Part shown: piece by piece, positions 6,509 through 13,359 of the stretch | How the letters are laid out: the number at the start of each line of letters is the position of its first letter | Position numbering within the stretch: the stretch's first letter is position 1 | Origin: JAJFUB01 sp964622325 | GTDB lineage: Bacteria; Armatimonadota; Zipacnadia; Zipacnadales; UBA11051 | Direction of reading: 5' to 3' | DNA length: 25,650 nucleotides | Assembly: GCA_964622325.1 (NCBI GenBank) | Contig: CAZUOJ010000051.1 | Coordinates: 1 to 25,650, forward strand | Made by a program: the position numbers and the translations under genes | Notes under the pieces: model-generated | The model's database searches: none | Seen by the model: the letters and a program-made list of their open reading frames with translations, nothing else | Told to the model about the DNA's origin: nothing

Positions 6509-6601
6509 AGTGCCAGCCTTTTTGGGCAACGATGATTTTGTTGAATTTGTTGTTTTTGCCTATTTCAGAATCCTGTGAAAAATTCTCGCTCCAATAAATA
6601 C

Positions 6602-6624
6602 GCCCTATCCAATCGGGGCTTTTT
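6602..6624 (+). terminator. Weak terminator after hpf
   Basis: GCCC (6602-6605) can pair with GGGC (6616-6619), followed directly by five T residues. The stem is only four base pairs, so efficiency is doubtful, but the position about 95 bases after the hpf stop fits. Confidence 0.4.
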
Positions 6625-6737
6625 ATTAAATTGGGCTTGCCGCCAGGCTCAAAATTGCTTCAATTTTGTTTGAAGAAAATTGCATCTGGACAAAATATGT
6701 TCAGCAACAGAATAAAAATAAAAATGGGGGATTTTTC

Positions 6738-6905
6738 ATGTTTCGCCAGCTCTGGGGGGAAGAAGCGGGCCTGACGACTATTGAATATGCGCTTATCTTT
6801 GCCATTATGGGAATAGCTGCATTAGTAATCGGCATACAGCTTGGCAGCCGGCTGCAGGGAAGCGCCGATACAAGTGTGGGCAAAATCCCGACAGCAGGAA
6901 ATTAG
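6738..6905 (+). CDS. Flp/Fap-type (class III) pilin
   Basis: This 55-aa protein (MFRQLWGEEAGLTTIEYALI, then a hydrophobic helix and a short hydrophilic tail) matches tight-adherence Flp pilins. The prepilin cleavage site is visible as EEAG|LTTIEYALI: Gly at -1 and the required Glu at +5, followed by about 20 hydrophobic residues. Such pilins are processed by a TadV-type peptidase and assembled into adhesive fibres by TadA/TadB/TadC. None of those partners is in this window, so it is an orphan here. The ATG at 6738 follows the G-rich GGGGGA after six bases and fits the family start. The AT-rich upstream region carries the small inverted repeat CTTCAA/TTGAAG near 6658-6675. Confidence 0.85.
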   Translation: MFRQLWGEEAGLTTIEYALIFAIMGIAALVIGIQLGSRLQGSADTSVGKIPTAGN

Positions 6906-6906
6906 G

Positions 6907-6932
6907 CCTCGGCAAGAGGGCGCTAATTTTTT
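6907..6932 (+). terminator. Possible terminator after the pilin gene
   Basis: CCTC (6907-6910) and GAGG (6916-6919) form a short stem with loop GGCAA, followed after seven bases by six T residues (6927-6932). The short stem and the gap to the T-run make this weak. Confidence 0.33.
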
Positions 6933-6978
6933 ACAGCCTACGTGCGTCCGGCATTTCTGCCTTCAATAGGCCTCTTGT

Positions 6979-7127
6979 AACAGGGCTTTGCTCCCTCATT
7001 GTGCCTGGACAAGCCGTTTAGAAACACAGCGGCGCCCCTGAAACAGCTCAAAAAAAAATCGGCCTTTAAAAAATTAGCAACAATGTCCCTGTCCACATTG
7101 AGACCGCAGGGACTATAAAGCCCTGTT
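6979..7127. ncRNA. Possible structured small RNA between convergent genes
   Basis: A perfect 11-bp inverted repeat (AACAGGGCTTT, 6979-6989, with its complement at 7117-7127) encloses 127 bases. Nested within it, in the right order, are TCCCT/AGGGA (6992-6996 with 7108-7112) and GGACA/TGTCC (7007-7011 with 7090-7094). Together they predict a long rod with internal loops, somewhat like 6S RNA in size and shape. A competing local hairpin GTCCCTG/CAGGGAC (7085-7091 with 7107-7113) also exists. It lies between a plus-strand and a minus-strand gene. The transcribed strand is unknown and no good promoter was found. Confidence 0.35.
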
Positions 7128-7141
7128 GCCACTAGTTTCCA

Positions 7142-7168
7142 CAAAAAACACAAGCCCAGAAAAGGCTT
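7142..7168 (-). terminator. Terminator of the glycosyltransferase-nikR-nfeD-band 7 operon
   Basis: On the reverse strand AAGCC (7168-7164) pairs with GGCTT (7156-7152), followed by GTGTTTTTTG. It begins directly at the band-7 stop codon. Confidence 0.6.
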
Positions 7169-8110
7169 TTATGTTGTCTCCGCGCTGGGCTCGACAGGCG
7201 TCTGGCCTTCTTTGAAGGCATCGCCAATCGCCGCCATAGCGCCCAGAATGCCTGTGGCCTCCAGCGGCAAGAAAATCTTTGTCGCTTTGCCATTCGCTAT
7301 ACGGCCCAAAGCTTCCAGATATTTCACAGCGAGCAAATCGGCCGTGGGCTGCCCCTCGTGAATGGCGCGGAAAACAGTGCGAATGGCTTCCGCTTCGCCT
7401 TCTGCGATTGTAACTTGGCGATATTTTTCGGCTTCGGCCACGAGCCGAATGGCTTCCGCCTCCCCCTGGGCACGATTAATCCGGGCCTGGCGTTCCCCTT
7501 CCGCTTTCAAAATTTCTGCCTGTTTAATGCCTTCAGCTTCCAAAATAGCCGCGCGCTTGTCGCGTTCGGCTTTCATCTGCCGGCTCATCGCCTCTGTGAT
7601 GTCACGGGGGGGCTCAATGCTTTGCAATTCCACACGCGTGACGCGCACGCCCCATTTGTCCGTCGCGTCATCCATAATCTGACGCAATTGCGCGTTGATG
7701 CGCTCGCGGGACACGAGGGCTTCGTCAATCTGCATCTCGCCAATGATATTGCGCAGATTTGTCTGGGCTAATTTAATCGCCGCCAGCCGGAAATCTGTTA
7801 CATTGTAGACATTGCGGACTGGATCCGTGACTTCAAAATATACGACTGCATCCACCGTCAAAGTGGCGTTATCGGCCGTGATAACAGTTTGGGGCGAGAC
7901 ATCCAGCACTGTTTCCCGCATATCCACATAGATAATCGTCTGCACGAAGGGGATAATCAGCGTGAGGCCGGGCTGGGCCGTGCGCGTGTACTTGCGCCAT
8001 GTCTCCACAATGCCACGCTGATATTGAGGGACAACTTTAACAGATTTGGCGATTAAAATGACGACAAAAACAGCCAGGACAAACAAGGCGAATTTGCTGC
8101 CGGGATCCAT
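7169..8110 (-). CDS. SPFH/band 7 (stomatin-like) membrane protein
   Basis: This 313-aa protein has one N-terminal membrane helix (FALFVLAVFVVILIAKSV, residues ~7-24), then the SPFH/band 7 domain. A long charged Ala/Glu/Lys coiled coil (~residues 180-250, repeats of the type AExxxQAxILxAEGE) follows, and a C-terminal segment near TADLLAVKYLEALGRIANGK is typical of slipins and stomatins. Such proteins form membrane-bound oligomers associated with microdomains and control of membrane proteases. AAGGAGG seven bases before the ATG supports the start. It is the last gene of the operon and follows nfeD by about 50 bases. Stomatin-like genes next to an NfeD partner are a well-known conserved pair, which supports both calls. 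Confidence 0.92.
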   Translation of the reverse strand: MDPGSKFALFVLAVFVVILIAKSVKVVPQYQRGIVETWRKYTRTAQPGLTLIIPFVQTIIYVDMRETVLDVSPQTVITADNATLTVDAVVYFEVTDPVRNVYNVTDFRLAAIKLAQTNLRNIIGEMQIDEALVSRERINAQLRQIMDDATDKWGVRVTRVELQSIEPPRDITEAMSRQMKAERDKRAAILEAEGIKQAEILKAEGERQARINRAQGEAEAIRLVAEAEKYRQVTIAEGEAEAIRTVFRAIHEGQPTADLLAVKYLEALGRIANGKATKIFLPLEATGILGAMAAIGDAFKEGQTPVEPSAETT

Positions 8111-8161
8111 TCTTGGGCCTCCTTTTATGAATTAAGCAAAGCTTTTAATTGTAAAGCCGAT

Positions 8162-8587
8162 TTATTGCGGGCGCTGCACGCGTAATGTCGTTCCTTCAAT
8201 CGCCTGCACGACAATTTTTTCGCCTGCGGCAATTGTTGTGTCGCTGCGGGCCCGCCACTCCTCCGATCCTATCCGCACGCGGCCTGTATTGGCGACAGGA
8301 TCAATGGCTTCCAGCACGACGCCTTCTTGGCCAATGAGGCTGTCGACATTAGAGGGCACAACGACGCGGGCATGCAATTTATGCGCCATTGGCCGTGTCA
8401 GGATTAACAACACAAGCGCCACAAACACAAAAAAGAGCCATTGCGCCCACATGGCGGAGACCAATAACGCCAGCAACGCTGTGAGCAGAGCCGCGGCGCC
8501 AATCCACATTAAGAAAAAAGAGCCGACAGCCATTTCCAAAATTAAGAGCACAATTCCTCCAATAAGCCAAAAAAGCGCGGGATGCAT
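8162..8587 (-). CDS. NfeD-family membrane protein (short form)
   Basis: This 141-aa protein has several hydrophobic segments in the first ~70 residues (PALFWLIGGIVLLILEMAVG, then FFLMWIGAAALLTALLALLV and WLFFVFVALVLLILT). A C-terminal OB-fold domain of about 65 residues (DSLIGQEGVVLEAIDPVANT onward, GRVRIGSEEWRARSD) follows. It is the short NfeD form without a ClpP-like protease domain, and it probably partners the band-7 protein encoded next. A TTG six bases upstream is in frame, but AGGAGG is seven bases before the ATG at 8587 and only one from the TTG. It starts 14 bases after the nikR stop, so the two are translated from one transcript. Confidence 0.88.
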   Translation of the reverse strand: MHPALFWLIGGIVLLILEMAVGSFFLMWIGAAALLTALLALLVSAMWAQWLFFVFVALVLLILTRPMAHKLHARVVVPSNVDSLIGQEGVVLEAIDPVANTGRVRIGSEEWRARSDTTIAAGEKIVVQAIEGTTLRVQRPQ

Positions 8588-8601
8588 TCTCAAGCCTCCT
8601 A

Positions 8602-9063
8602 TTATGTCCTAGTTTTCGAGCTGGGGAGCTCGCCATGGGAATGCTCCAGAGGCTGATCCGGCACAGCTGTGGCTGTTAAGCCCCCATGTTCCACGCCTCG
8701 CAAGCTGAGCAAGCGCTCCGCAATTTCGCGCACATTTTGGCTGGGGCCGCGAACCGCAATAAGCTCCAGACAATGATGGGCATCCAGATGGATATGCGTC
8801 GAACAGATGATGAATGAATGATATTGATGCTGTAGCTCTGTCAGCGTATCCTCCAGCTCCCGTGTGTGATGATCATAGACAAGCGTAATTGTCCCCACGA
8901 CATAAGCGGCAGGATCTTGCCATTGCCGGCGGACAAGATAGTCCCGCACAATGTCCCGGATGGCTTCCGAGCGATTTTTGTAGCCCGCTTCGGCAATCGC
9001 TTGATCAAATTGCTGCAAAAGAGCTGAAGCCATAGACACGCCAAATCGTTCCAGCTGCTCCAT
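8602..9063 (-). CDS. nikR: NikR-type nickel-responsive regulator
   Basis: NikR represses nickel uptake when nickel is abundant. The 153-aa protein has the N-terminal ribbon-helix-helix (ERFGVSMASALLQQFDQAIA, then NRSEAIRDIVRDYLV) and the C-terminal ACT-like metal-binding domain. The four nickel ligands of E. coli NikR (H76, H87, H89, C95) align with identical spacing to H79, H90, H92 and C98, within HQYHSFIICSTHIHLDAHHC. A C-terminal tail of about 20 residues (PLEHSHGELPSSKTRT) extends past the usual end. GTG at 9069 is in frame, but AGGAGG seven bases before ATG 9063 decides the start. It sits between a glycosyltransferase and nfeD. No nickel transporter and no GTATGA-N16-TCATAC operator is visible nearby, so the metal and target remain to be confirmed. 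Confidence 0.9.
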   Translation of the reverse strand: MEQLERFGVSMASALLQQFDQAIAEAGYKNRSEAIRDIVRDYLVRRQWQDPAAYVVGTITLVYDHHTRELEDTLTELQHQYHSFIICSTHIHLDAHHCLELIAVRGPSQNVREIAERLLSLRGVEHGGLTATAVPDQPLEHSHGELPSSKTRT

Positions 9064-9080
9064 AAACACGCCTCCTGGGA

Positions 9081-10187
9081 CTAGCCCAATAATTTTTGAT
9101 AAATTTGCCAGCGCTGTCGATGTATGTTATCAATATGATAATGCTTCAGGGCATAAGCGCGTCCGCAAGCGCCTAACTGCTGGCGCAAGGCCTCGTCCTC
9201 GGCCAATTGTTTGAGCGCCGCGGCTAAAGCCTCCACATCGCCCGGCGGGACAACAAGCTTTGTCACGCCCGGAAGGCCAACATCCCGCACGCCCGGCAAA
9301 TCGCTGCATATTACAGGCTTTCCACACATCATCGCTTCCAGCTGGGCAATCCCAAAAGACTCGCCGCGTGATACAGAAGGCAAAACGACAACATCAGCGG
9401 CGTAATATTGGGCAACGAGTTCGTCATGAGAGGCATATCCTAACAAATGCACGCGCTCTTCTATTCCCAGGCGATGAGCTTGAGCCTGAAGAGATGCCGC
9501 TAGCGGCCCGCGGCCCACGATATATAAATGGCCCGGCGCCTGTGTCATTGCCGCAACAAGCGTTTCCAGGCCCTTGTAGTGCGTCAAACGGCCCACAAAA
9601 AGCACGCGAAAGTGGCCAGATTGGCGCAAAGCGGATACACGCAGCTCAATGGCTTTTGTCAAAGCAAAATCCTGGGGATTGCAGCCATAAGGCACAAAAA
9701 TACATTTGTTCAGATAATTCCGCAACACAGGCGATGTTTCGGCATAGCTGAGGGAATTGACAATAATATAATGGGCGCGGCGGAGCGTGTCTGTAAGCAG
9801 CGGCTGAAAGAGCGGCTGTAACAGGCGAAAACGAGAAATATCGAAATGATAATAAACAATAAGTGGGCCGCAATAACGCGCTTGCTTTACAGCCCACATT
9901 CCAAAAGGATAGGCGTGATGCAGCTCAATAAGATCCGGCTTCAGCTGCGTAATCCAAAGGGACATTGTGGGACATAAGGGCGTATTGGCAAGGGAGCCCA
10001 GGCGGGCACAGCGAATTATATTTATTTTATTAATATTCTCGCGAATTGTCCTGAGATTAGAGGAGCTGGCGAGGACAGAAACATCCTGGCCTTGCTGAGC
10101 CAAAAATTCGCAAAAGCTCCGCATTGCTGTCTCAATGCCGCCTTCATCCGGATAATAACGGCGATAAATATGGAGCAAATGAGCCAT
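9081..10187 (-). CDS. GT4-type glycosyltransferase
   Basis: This GT-B-fold enzyme of 368 aa transfers an unidentified sugar from an activated donor. The N-terminal acceptor domain starts LLHIYRRYYPDEGGIETAM, with the glycine-rich GGIE of GT4 enzymes. The C-terminal donor domain shows FVGRLTHYKGLETLVAAM, IVGRGPL and the E-x7-E signature ESFGIAQLEAM, followed by CGKPVICSDLPGV. No signal peptide or membrane helix is seen, so it acts in the cytoplasm, probably on envelope glycans. The ATG at 10187 fits the family N-terminus, but no Shine-Dalgarno sequence precedes it, unlike most genes here. It heads the operon with nikR (17 bases away), nfeD and the band-7 gene, and a candidate promoter lies about 50 bases upstream. 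Confidence 0.88.
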   Translation of the reverse strand: MAHLLHIYRRYYPDEGGIETAMRSFCEFLAQQGQDVSVLASSSNLRTIRENINKINIIRCARLGSLANTPLCPTMSLWITQLKPDLIELHHAYPFGMWAVKQARYCGPLIVYYHFDISRFRLLQPLFQPLLTDTLRRAHYIIVNSLSYAETSPVLRNYLNKCIFVPYGCNPQDFALTKAIELRVSALRQSGHFRVLFVGRLTHYKGLETLVAAMTQAPGHLYIVGRGPLAASLQAQAHRLGIEERVHLLGYASHDELVAQYYAADVVVLPSVSRGESFGIAQLEAMMCGKPVICSDLPGVRDVGLPGVTKLVVPPGDVEALAAALKQLAEDEALRQQLGACGRAYALKHYHIDNIHRQRWQIYQKLLG

Positions 10188-10228
10188 AGAGGAGTCACGG
10201 AATCAAGGCTAATTAAATATTGAAATCA

Positions 10229-10256
10229 TTGGAAATAATACATGCTTTCGTATAAG
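10229..10256 (+). promoter_or_regulatory. Candidate promoter for the epimerase gene
   Basis: TTGGAA (10229-10234), a 16-base spacer and TATAAG (10251-10256) on the plus strand, about 110 bases before the epimerase start. It overlaps the opposing promoter at 10235-10263 almost completely. Confidence 0.35.
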
Positions 10257-10263
10257 CTGTAAA
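10235..10263 (-). promoter_or_regulatory. Promoter of the glycosyltransferase-nikR-nfeD-band 7 operon
   Basis: On the reverse strand TTTACA (10263-10258) is followed after exactly 17 bases by TATTAT (10240-10235). Initiation near 10228 would give a leader of about 40 bases before the glycosyltransferase ATG. Confidence 0.5.
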
Positions 10264-10367
10264 ATATTTTCCTCTCTGAGGCAGGATAAATGCTTCACAC
10301 GTAAGAAAAATTTTACAATTATCTCCTCGCAGAAAAATAGTTGCCAGAAAAATCTCAGGAGCGTGGA

Positions 10368-11240
10368 ATGCATATTTTAATCACAGGAGCGGCAGGAGTT
10401 TTGGGGCGGCTTGTCACGCAATTAGTCGCGGCTGAAGGCCATCAGCTGCGCCTGACGGATATGCATCCTCTGGAAACAGCCCACGAATTTGTGTGTGCGG
10501 ATCTGAGCGATGAAAAACAAACAGCCGGCCTGTGCGAGGGCATAGAACAAGTTTTTCATATCGCGGCCATTCATCCCTGGAAGCCTTATTCGGCGCAGGA
10601 ATATCTGGATTGCAACATAAAGGGCACATATAATGTGTTAGCGGAGGCGGCGCGGGCAGGCGTGGCGCGTGTGATTTATACAAGCAGCGTGGCGGCTATG
10701 GGCTACAATCATTTGCCAGACGCGCCTTTGCCTTGGGACGAGAATTGTCCGTGCCGTCCCACAGATTCTTTGTATAGCGTGACAAAGCATGTGGGCGAGC
10801 AATTCTGTCATCTTTTTCAGCAGACGGCGGGCCTGGCCTGGCTCGCCTTGCGCCCCGGCTGTTTTATTCCCCGCCCCGAAGAAGAGCCGGCGTTTGGCTT
10901 GAGCTTGCTGGGCATAGGCGTGCATTGGGAAGATGTCGCTCGGGCACATCTGCTGGCCTTAAATAGCGACATTGTCAACGAAGCGATTATCATTGCGGCA
11001 GGGACAACATTTACGCGGGCAGATACGGAAAAATTGCTTTCTGAGGCTTCGTCGTTAATCTTGCGGGATTTTCCCAAGGCCCAGCAACTAGTGGAAGCGG
11101 GAGTAGAGCTGCCGCAGCGGATTACGGCCTGTTATGACATCACTAAAGCGCGCCGTTTGCTTGGCTACAATCCCCAATGGACATTCTCCACATGGCTGGA
11201 ACGCTGGCTAGAGCGGCGAGGGATTGCTGAAAAAGCTTAA
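10368..11240 (+). CDS. NAD-dependent epimerase/dehydratase (extended SDR)
   Basis: This 290-aa short-chain dehydrogenase/reductase of the extended type is likely to act on a nucleotide sugar. The Rossmann NAD site is MHILITGAAGVLGRL (GxxGxxG). Asp of LTDMHP ends the second strand and suits NAD over NADP, and CADLSD and HIAAIHPW follow. The catalytic Ser and Tyr-x3-Lys are TSSVAAM and YSVTKH. The substrate-binding C-terminal half includes WEDVARAHLLAL and YDITKARRLLGYNPQW. The frame extends upstream to a TTG at 10341, but CAGGAG six to seven bases before ATG 10368 and the Rossmann start favour the latter. The substrate cannot be told from sequence. The glycosyltransferase is divergent from it, so a shared glycan pathway is possible (inference). 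Confidence 0.88.
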   Translation: MHILITGAAGVLGRLVTQLVAAEGHQLRLTDMHPLETAHEFVCADLSDEKQTAGLCEGIEQVFHIAAIHPWKPYSAQEYLDCNIKGTYNVLAEAARAGVARVIYTSSVAAMGYNHLPDAPLPWDENCPCRPTDSLYSVTKHVGEQFCHLFQQTAGLAWLALRPGCFIPRPEEEPAFGLSLLGIGVHWEDVARAHLLALNSDIVNEAIIIAAGTTFTRADTEKLLSEASSLILRDFPKAQQLVEAGVELPQRITACYDITKARRLLGYNPQWTFSTWLERWLERRGIAEKA

Positions 11241-11350
11241 AATCTTAAATGCTCCTTAATCAAAACGGGAAGCAATGATTCTCGCTCCGGATGTTTTATT
11301 GTTTCACAGAGCTTATTTTTGCCAGAATATCTGTAGAAAGAAGGGAAAAA

Positions 11351-12679
11351 ATGATGATGAAACGATTAGGGGTCGTTGGGGGCGGGCTGCTTATGTTGTT
11401 GGGCTGCTGTATATTATGGGAGGCCGCCGCCCAGCCGCCCCGCCCACGAAATATCATTATTATGATTTCTGATGGCTGCGGCTACAATCATGTCATCGCC
11501 TCCAGCCTGTATGCCTTTGGGCGATCAGACGGCTGGGCGTATCAAAGATTTCCGGTGCGGCTCGCTATGGCGACATTTCCGCATCAGGGCTCCTATGATC
11601 CGGCCAGGGCATGGACAGAATTCGCTTATGTGAAAAAAGGGGCGACGGATTCGGCGGCGGCCGCTACAGCAATGGCTTGTGGCGTGAAAACATATAATGG
11701 CGCCATCGGCGTGGGCCCCGATAAGCAACGAGTGCGGAATATATTGGAGAAAGCCGAAGTGCGCGGCCTGGCGACAGGCGTTGTGACAAGCGTCCCCTTC
11801 AGTCATGCGACGCCAGCTGGATTTTTAGTGCATAATGAAGGCAGAGGGAATTATGATGAAATTGCTCTTTCCATGTTGAATAGCCGCGCGGAAGTCATTA
11901 TGGGGGCAGGACATCCCTATTATGACGATAATGCGCAACGCCGCGAAAAGCCTAAATTCGCTTATATCGGCGAAAAAGAATGGGAAAAGCTCAGCAAGGG
12001 CATGATGGCTTCGGATGCGGACGGCGATGGCCGTCCCGAGCCCTGGACGCTTATTCAAACTGAGCAGGAATTTCGCGCCTTGATGTCTGGGCCCACGCCC
12101 AAACGCGTCATCGGCATTGCGACAGTGGCCTCTACATTGCAAGCCGGACGCAAAGGCGAGGCCAAGGCAGACGCTTATGTCGTGCCATTTAACAAGGGCG
12201 TCCCGACACTGGGCGAGATGACACTAGCCGCCTTGAATGTGCTGGATGAGGATCCGGACGGCTTTTGCGTGATGATTGAAGGCGGCGCCATAGATTGGGC
12301 TTCGCATTCCAATCAAGCGGGGCGAATGATCGAAGAAGAAATTGATTTCAGCCGTGCTGTCGAGGCTGTTATGAAATGGATTGAGCGGCATAGCAATTGG
12401 CAGGAGACACTGCTTATTGTCACAGGCGATCATGAAACAGGCTATCTGACAGGGCCCGGCTCCGATCCGAAATGGACGCCGCTTGTCAATAACGGAAAAG
12501 GCAAAATGCCGGGATTGGAATGGCATTCCACAAGTCACACCAATAGCCTGATTCCGCTTTATGCCAAAGGCATTGGCGCTGAACGCTTCTGGCAATATGT
12601 CATTGGCCGGGATCCCGTGCGCGGCAGATATGTCGATAATACAAGCCTGGCTTATGTGGCCAGCGCTGTTTTGCCATAA
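11351..12679 (+). CDS. Exported alkaline phosphatase, PhoA family
   Basis: This 442-aa zinc/magnesium phosphomonoesterase is exported. The signal peptide is MMMKRLGVVGGGLLMLLGCC and following residues. LLGC resembles a lipobox, while EAAAQ offers a signal peptidase I site, so a lipoprotein or a soluble periplasmic form are both possible. Active-site residues are visible: Asp41 in MISDGCGYNH, nucleophile Ser101 in GATDSAAAATAMACG, MIEGGAIDWASHSN with metal-binding Glu, Asp and His, VTGDHETG, and the late His in WHSTSHTN. An ATG at 11291 is in frame, but AAGGGA just before the triple ATG at 11351 and the signal peptide favour 11351. It follows the epimerase by 110 bases and probably releases phosphate from organic esters. 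No Pho box was identified. Confidence 0.92.
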   Translation: MMMKRLGVVGGGLLMLLGCCILWEAAAQPPRPRNIIIMISDGCGYNHVIASSLYAFGRSDGWAYQRFPVRLAMATFPHQGSYDPARAWTEFAYVKKGATDSAAAATAMACGVKTYNGAIGVGPDKQRVRNILEKAEVRGLATGVVTSVPFSHATPAGFLVHNEGRGNYDEIALSMLNSRAEVIMGAGHPYYDDNAQRREKPKFAYIGEKEWEKLSKGMMASDADGDGRPEPWTLIQTEQEFRALMSGPTPKRVIGIATVASTLQAGRKGEAKADAYVVPFNKGVPTLGEMTLAALNVLDEDPDGFCVMIEGGAIDWASHSNQAGRMIEEEIDFSRAVEAVMKWIERHSNWQETLLIVTGDHETGYLTGPGSDPKWTPLVNNGKGKMPGLEWHSTSHTNSLIPLYAKGIGAERFWQYVIGRDPVRGRYVDNTSLAYVASAVLP

Positions 12680-12712
12680 AGTCATCTTTCCCTCTTGAAG
12701 AAGGATAGCAAA

Positions 12713-13288
12713 ATGGACATCCGTTTGCGACGCTTGGAGTCGGTGGAGTTGCGCCGATTTTGGGCTTCGGAAGATGGGGATTTTACGAAATGGCTGGCTC
12801 AGCCGGAAAATTTGCAGCTATTGAGTCAAACATTGGGCTTCGAACTACAGCTTGTCGGGACAGAAGAGCACATTGGGGACTTTCGGGCGGATATCCTGTG
12901 TAAAGATCCCCACGATGCTTCGTGGATAATAATTGAAAATCAATTTGGCAAGACAGATCATAAGCATTTGGGCAAATTGCTGACTTATGCGGCTATTTTG
13001 CAGGCCACAAAAGTAATCTGGATTGCACAAAGTTTTTTGGAAGAGCATCGTATCATCCTGGAATGGCTTAACATGATGGCTAATTATCGTGTCCGCTTCT
13101 ATGGCGTGGAAATAGAATTGTGGCAGATCGGCCATGCGCTTCCCTTGCCCCAATTCAATGTTGTGTGTCAGGCAAACATGCTCAGCCCATCTTCCCATGA
13201 AACAATCATGTCCAAAAATGCGGAGCGGATGCTATTAGATTTCTGGACGCAATTCGCCGAACGAATAAAGGCTCACAAGGGCCATTGA
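12713..13288 (+). CDS. DUF4268-type nuclease-like protein lacking its C-terminal domain
   Basis: The first ~165 residues match the N-terminal half of DUF4268-domain proteins: GDFRADILCKDPHDASWIII-ENQ (a PD-(D/E)xK-like strand pair), TDHKHLGKLLTYAAIL, VIWIAQSFLEEHRIILEWLN, FYGVEIELWQIG and PQFNVVCQANMLS. Family members are usually near 300 aa and continue into the DUF4268 domain. Here the protein has 191 aa and stops inside what looks like the first helix of that domain (LLDFWTQFAERIKAHKGH). No continuation in another frame is visible before the next gene, so a 3' deletion or a natural short form is likely. AGGA seven bases before ATG 12713 sets the start; an upstream TTG is in frame. It lies 33 bases after the phosphatase gene. 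Function in the family is unproven; a nuclease role is inferred from the motif. Confidence 0.75.
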   Translation: MDIRLRRLESVELRRFWASEDGDFTKWLAQPENLQLLSQTLGFELQLVGTEEHIGDFRADILCKDPHDASWIIIENQFGKTDHKHLGKLLTYAAILQATKVIWIAQSFLEEHRIILEWLNMMANYRVRFYGVEIELWQIGHALPLPQFNVVCQANMLSPSSHETIMSKNAERMLLDFWTQFAERIKAHKGH

Positions 13289-13359
13289 CTTAAAAGCCAA
13301 TGAAGCTCGTGAAAAAAGAATGATAATAGCAGTTGAGGATCTGAGAGTTAAGGCTAAGG

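Noticed and set aside
5888..6529. 213-codon minus-strand open frame
   Set aside because: It is the antisense shadow of hpf, which has full family motifs and a good ribosome binding site.
7085..7113. Possible CRISPR-like repeat (GTCCCTG...CAGGGAC with ATTGAGAC)
   Set aside because: There is a single copy and no regularly spaced repeats, so no array.
6938..7153. 71-codon minus-strand open frame in the gap after the pilin
   Set aside because: No ribosome binding site or homology; the inverted repeats in the same place are better explained by RNA structure.
10188..10367. NikR operator upstream of its own operon
   Set aside because: No GTATGA-N16-TCATAC-type dyad could be found; only AT-rich promoter-like boxes are present.
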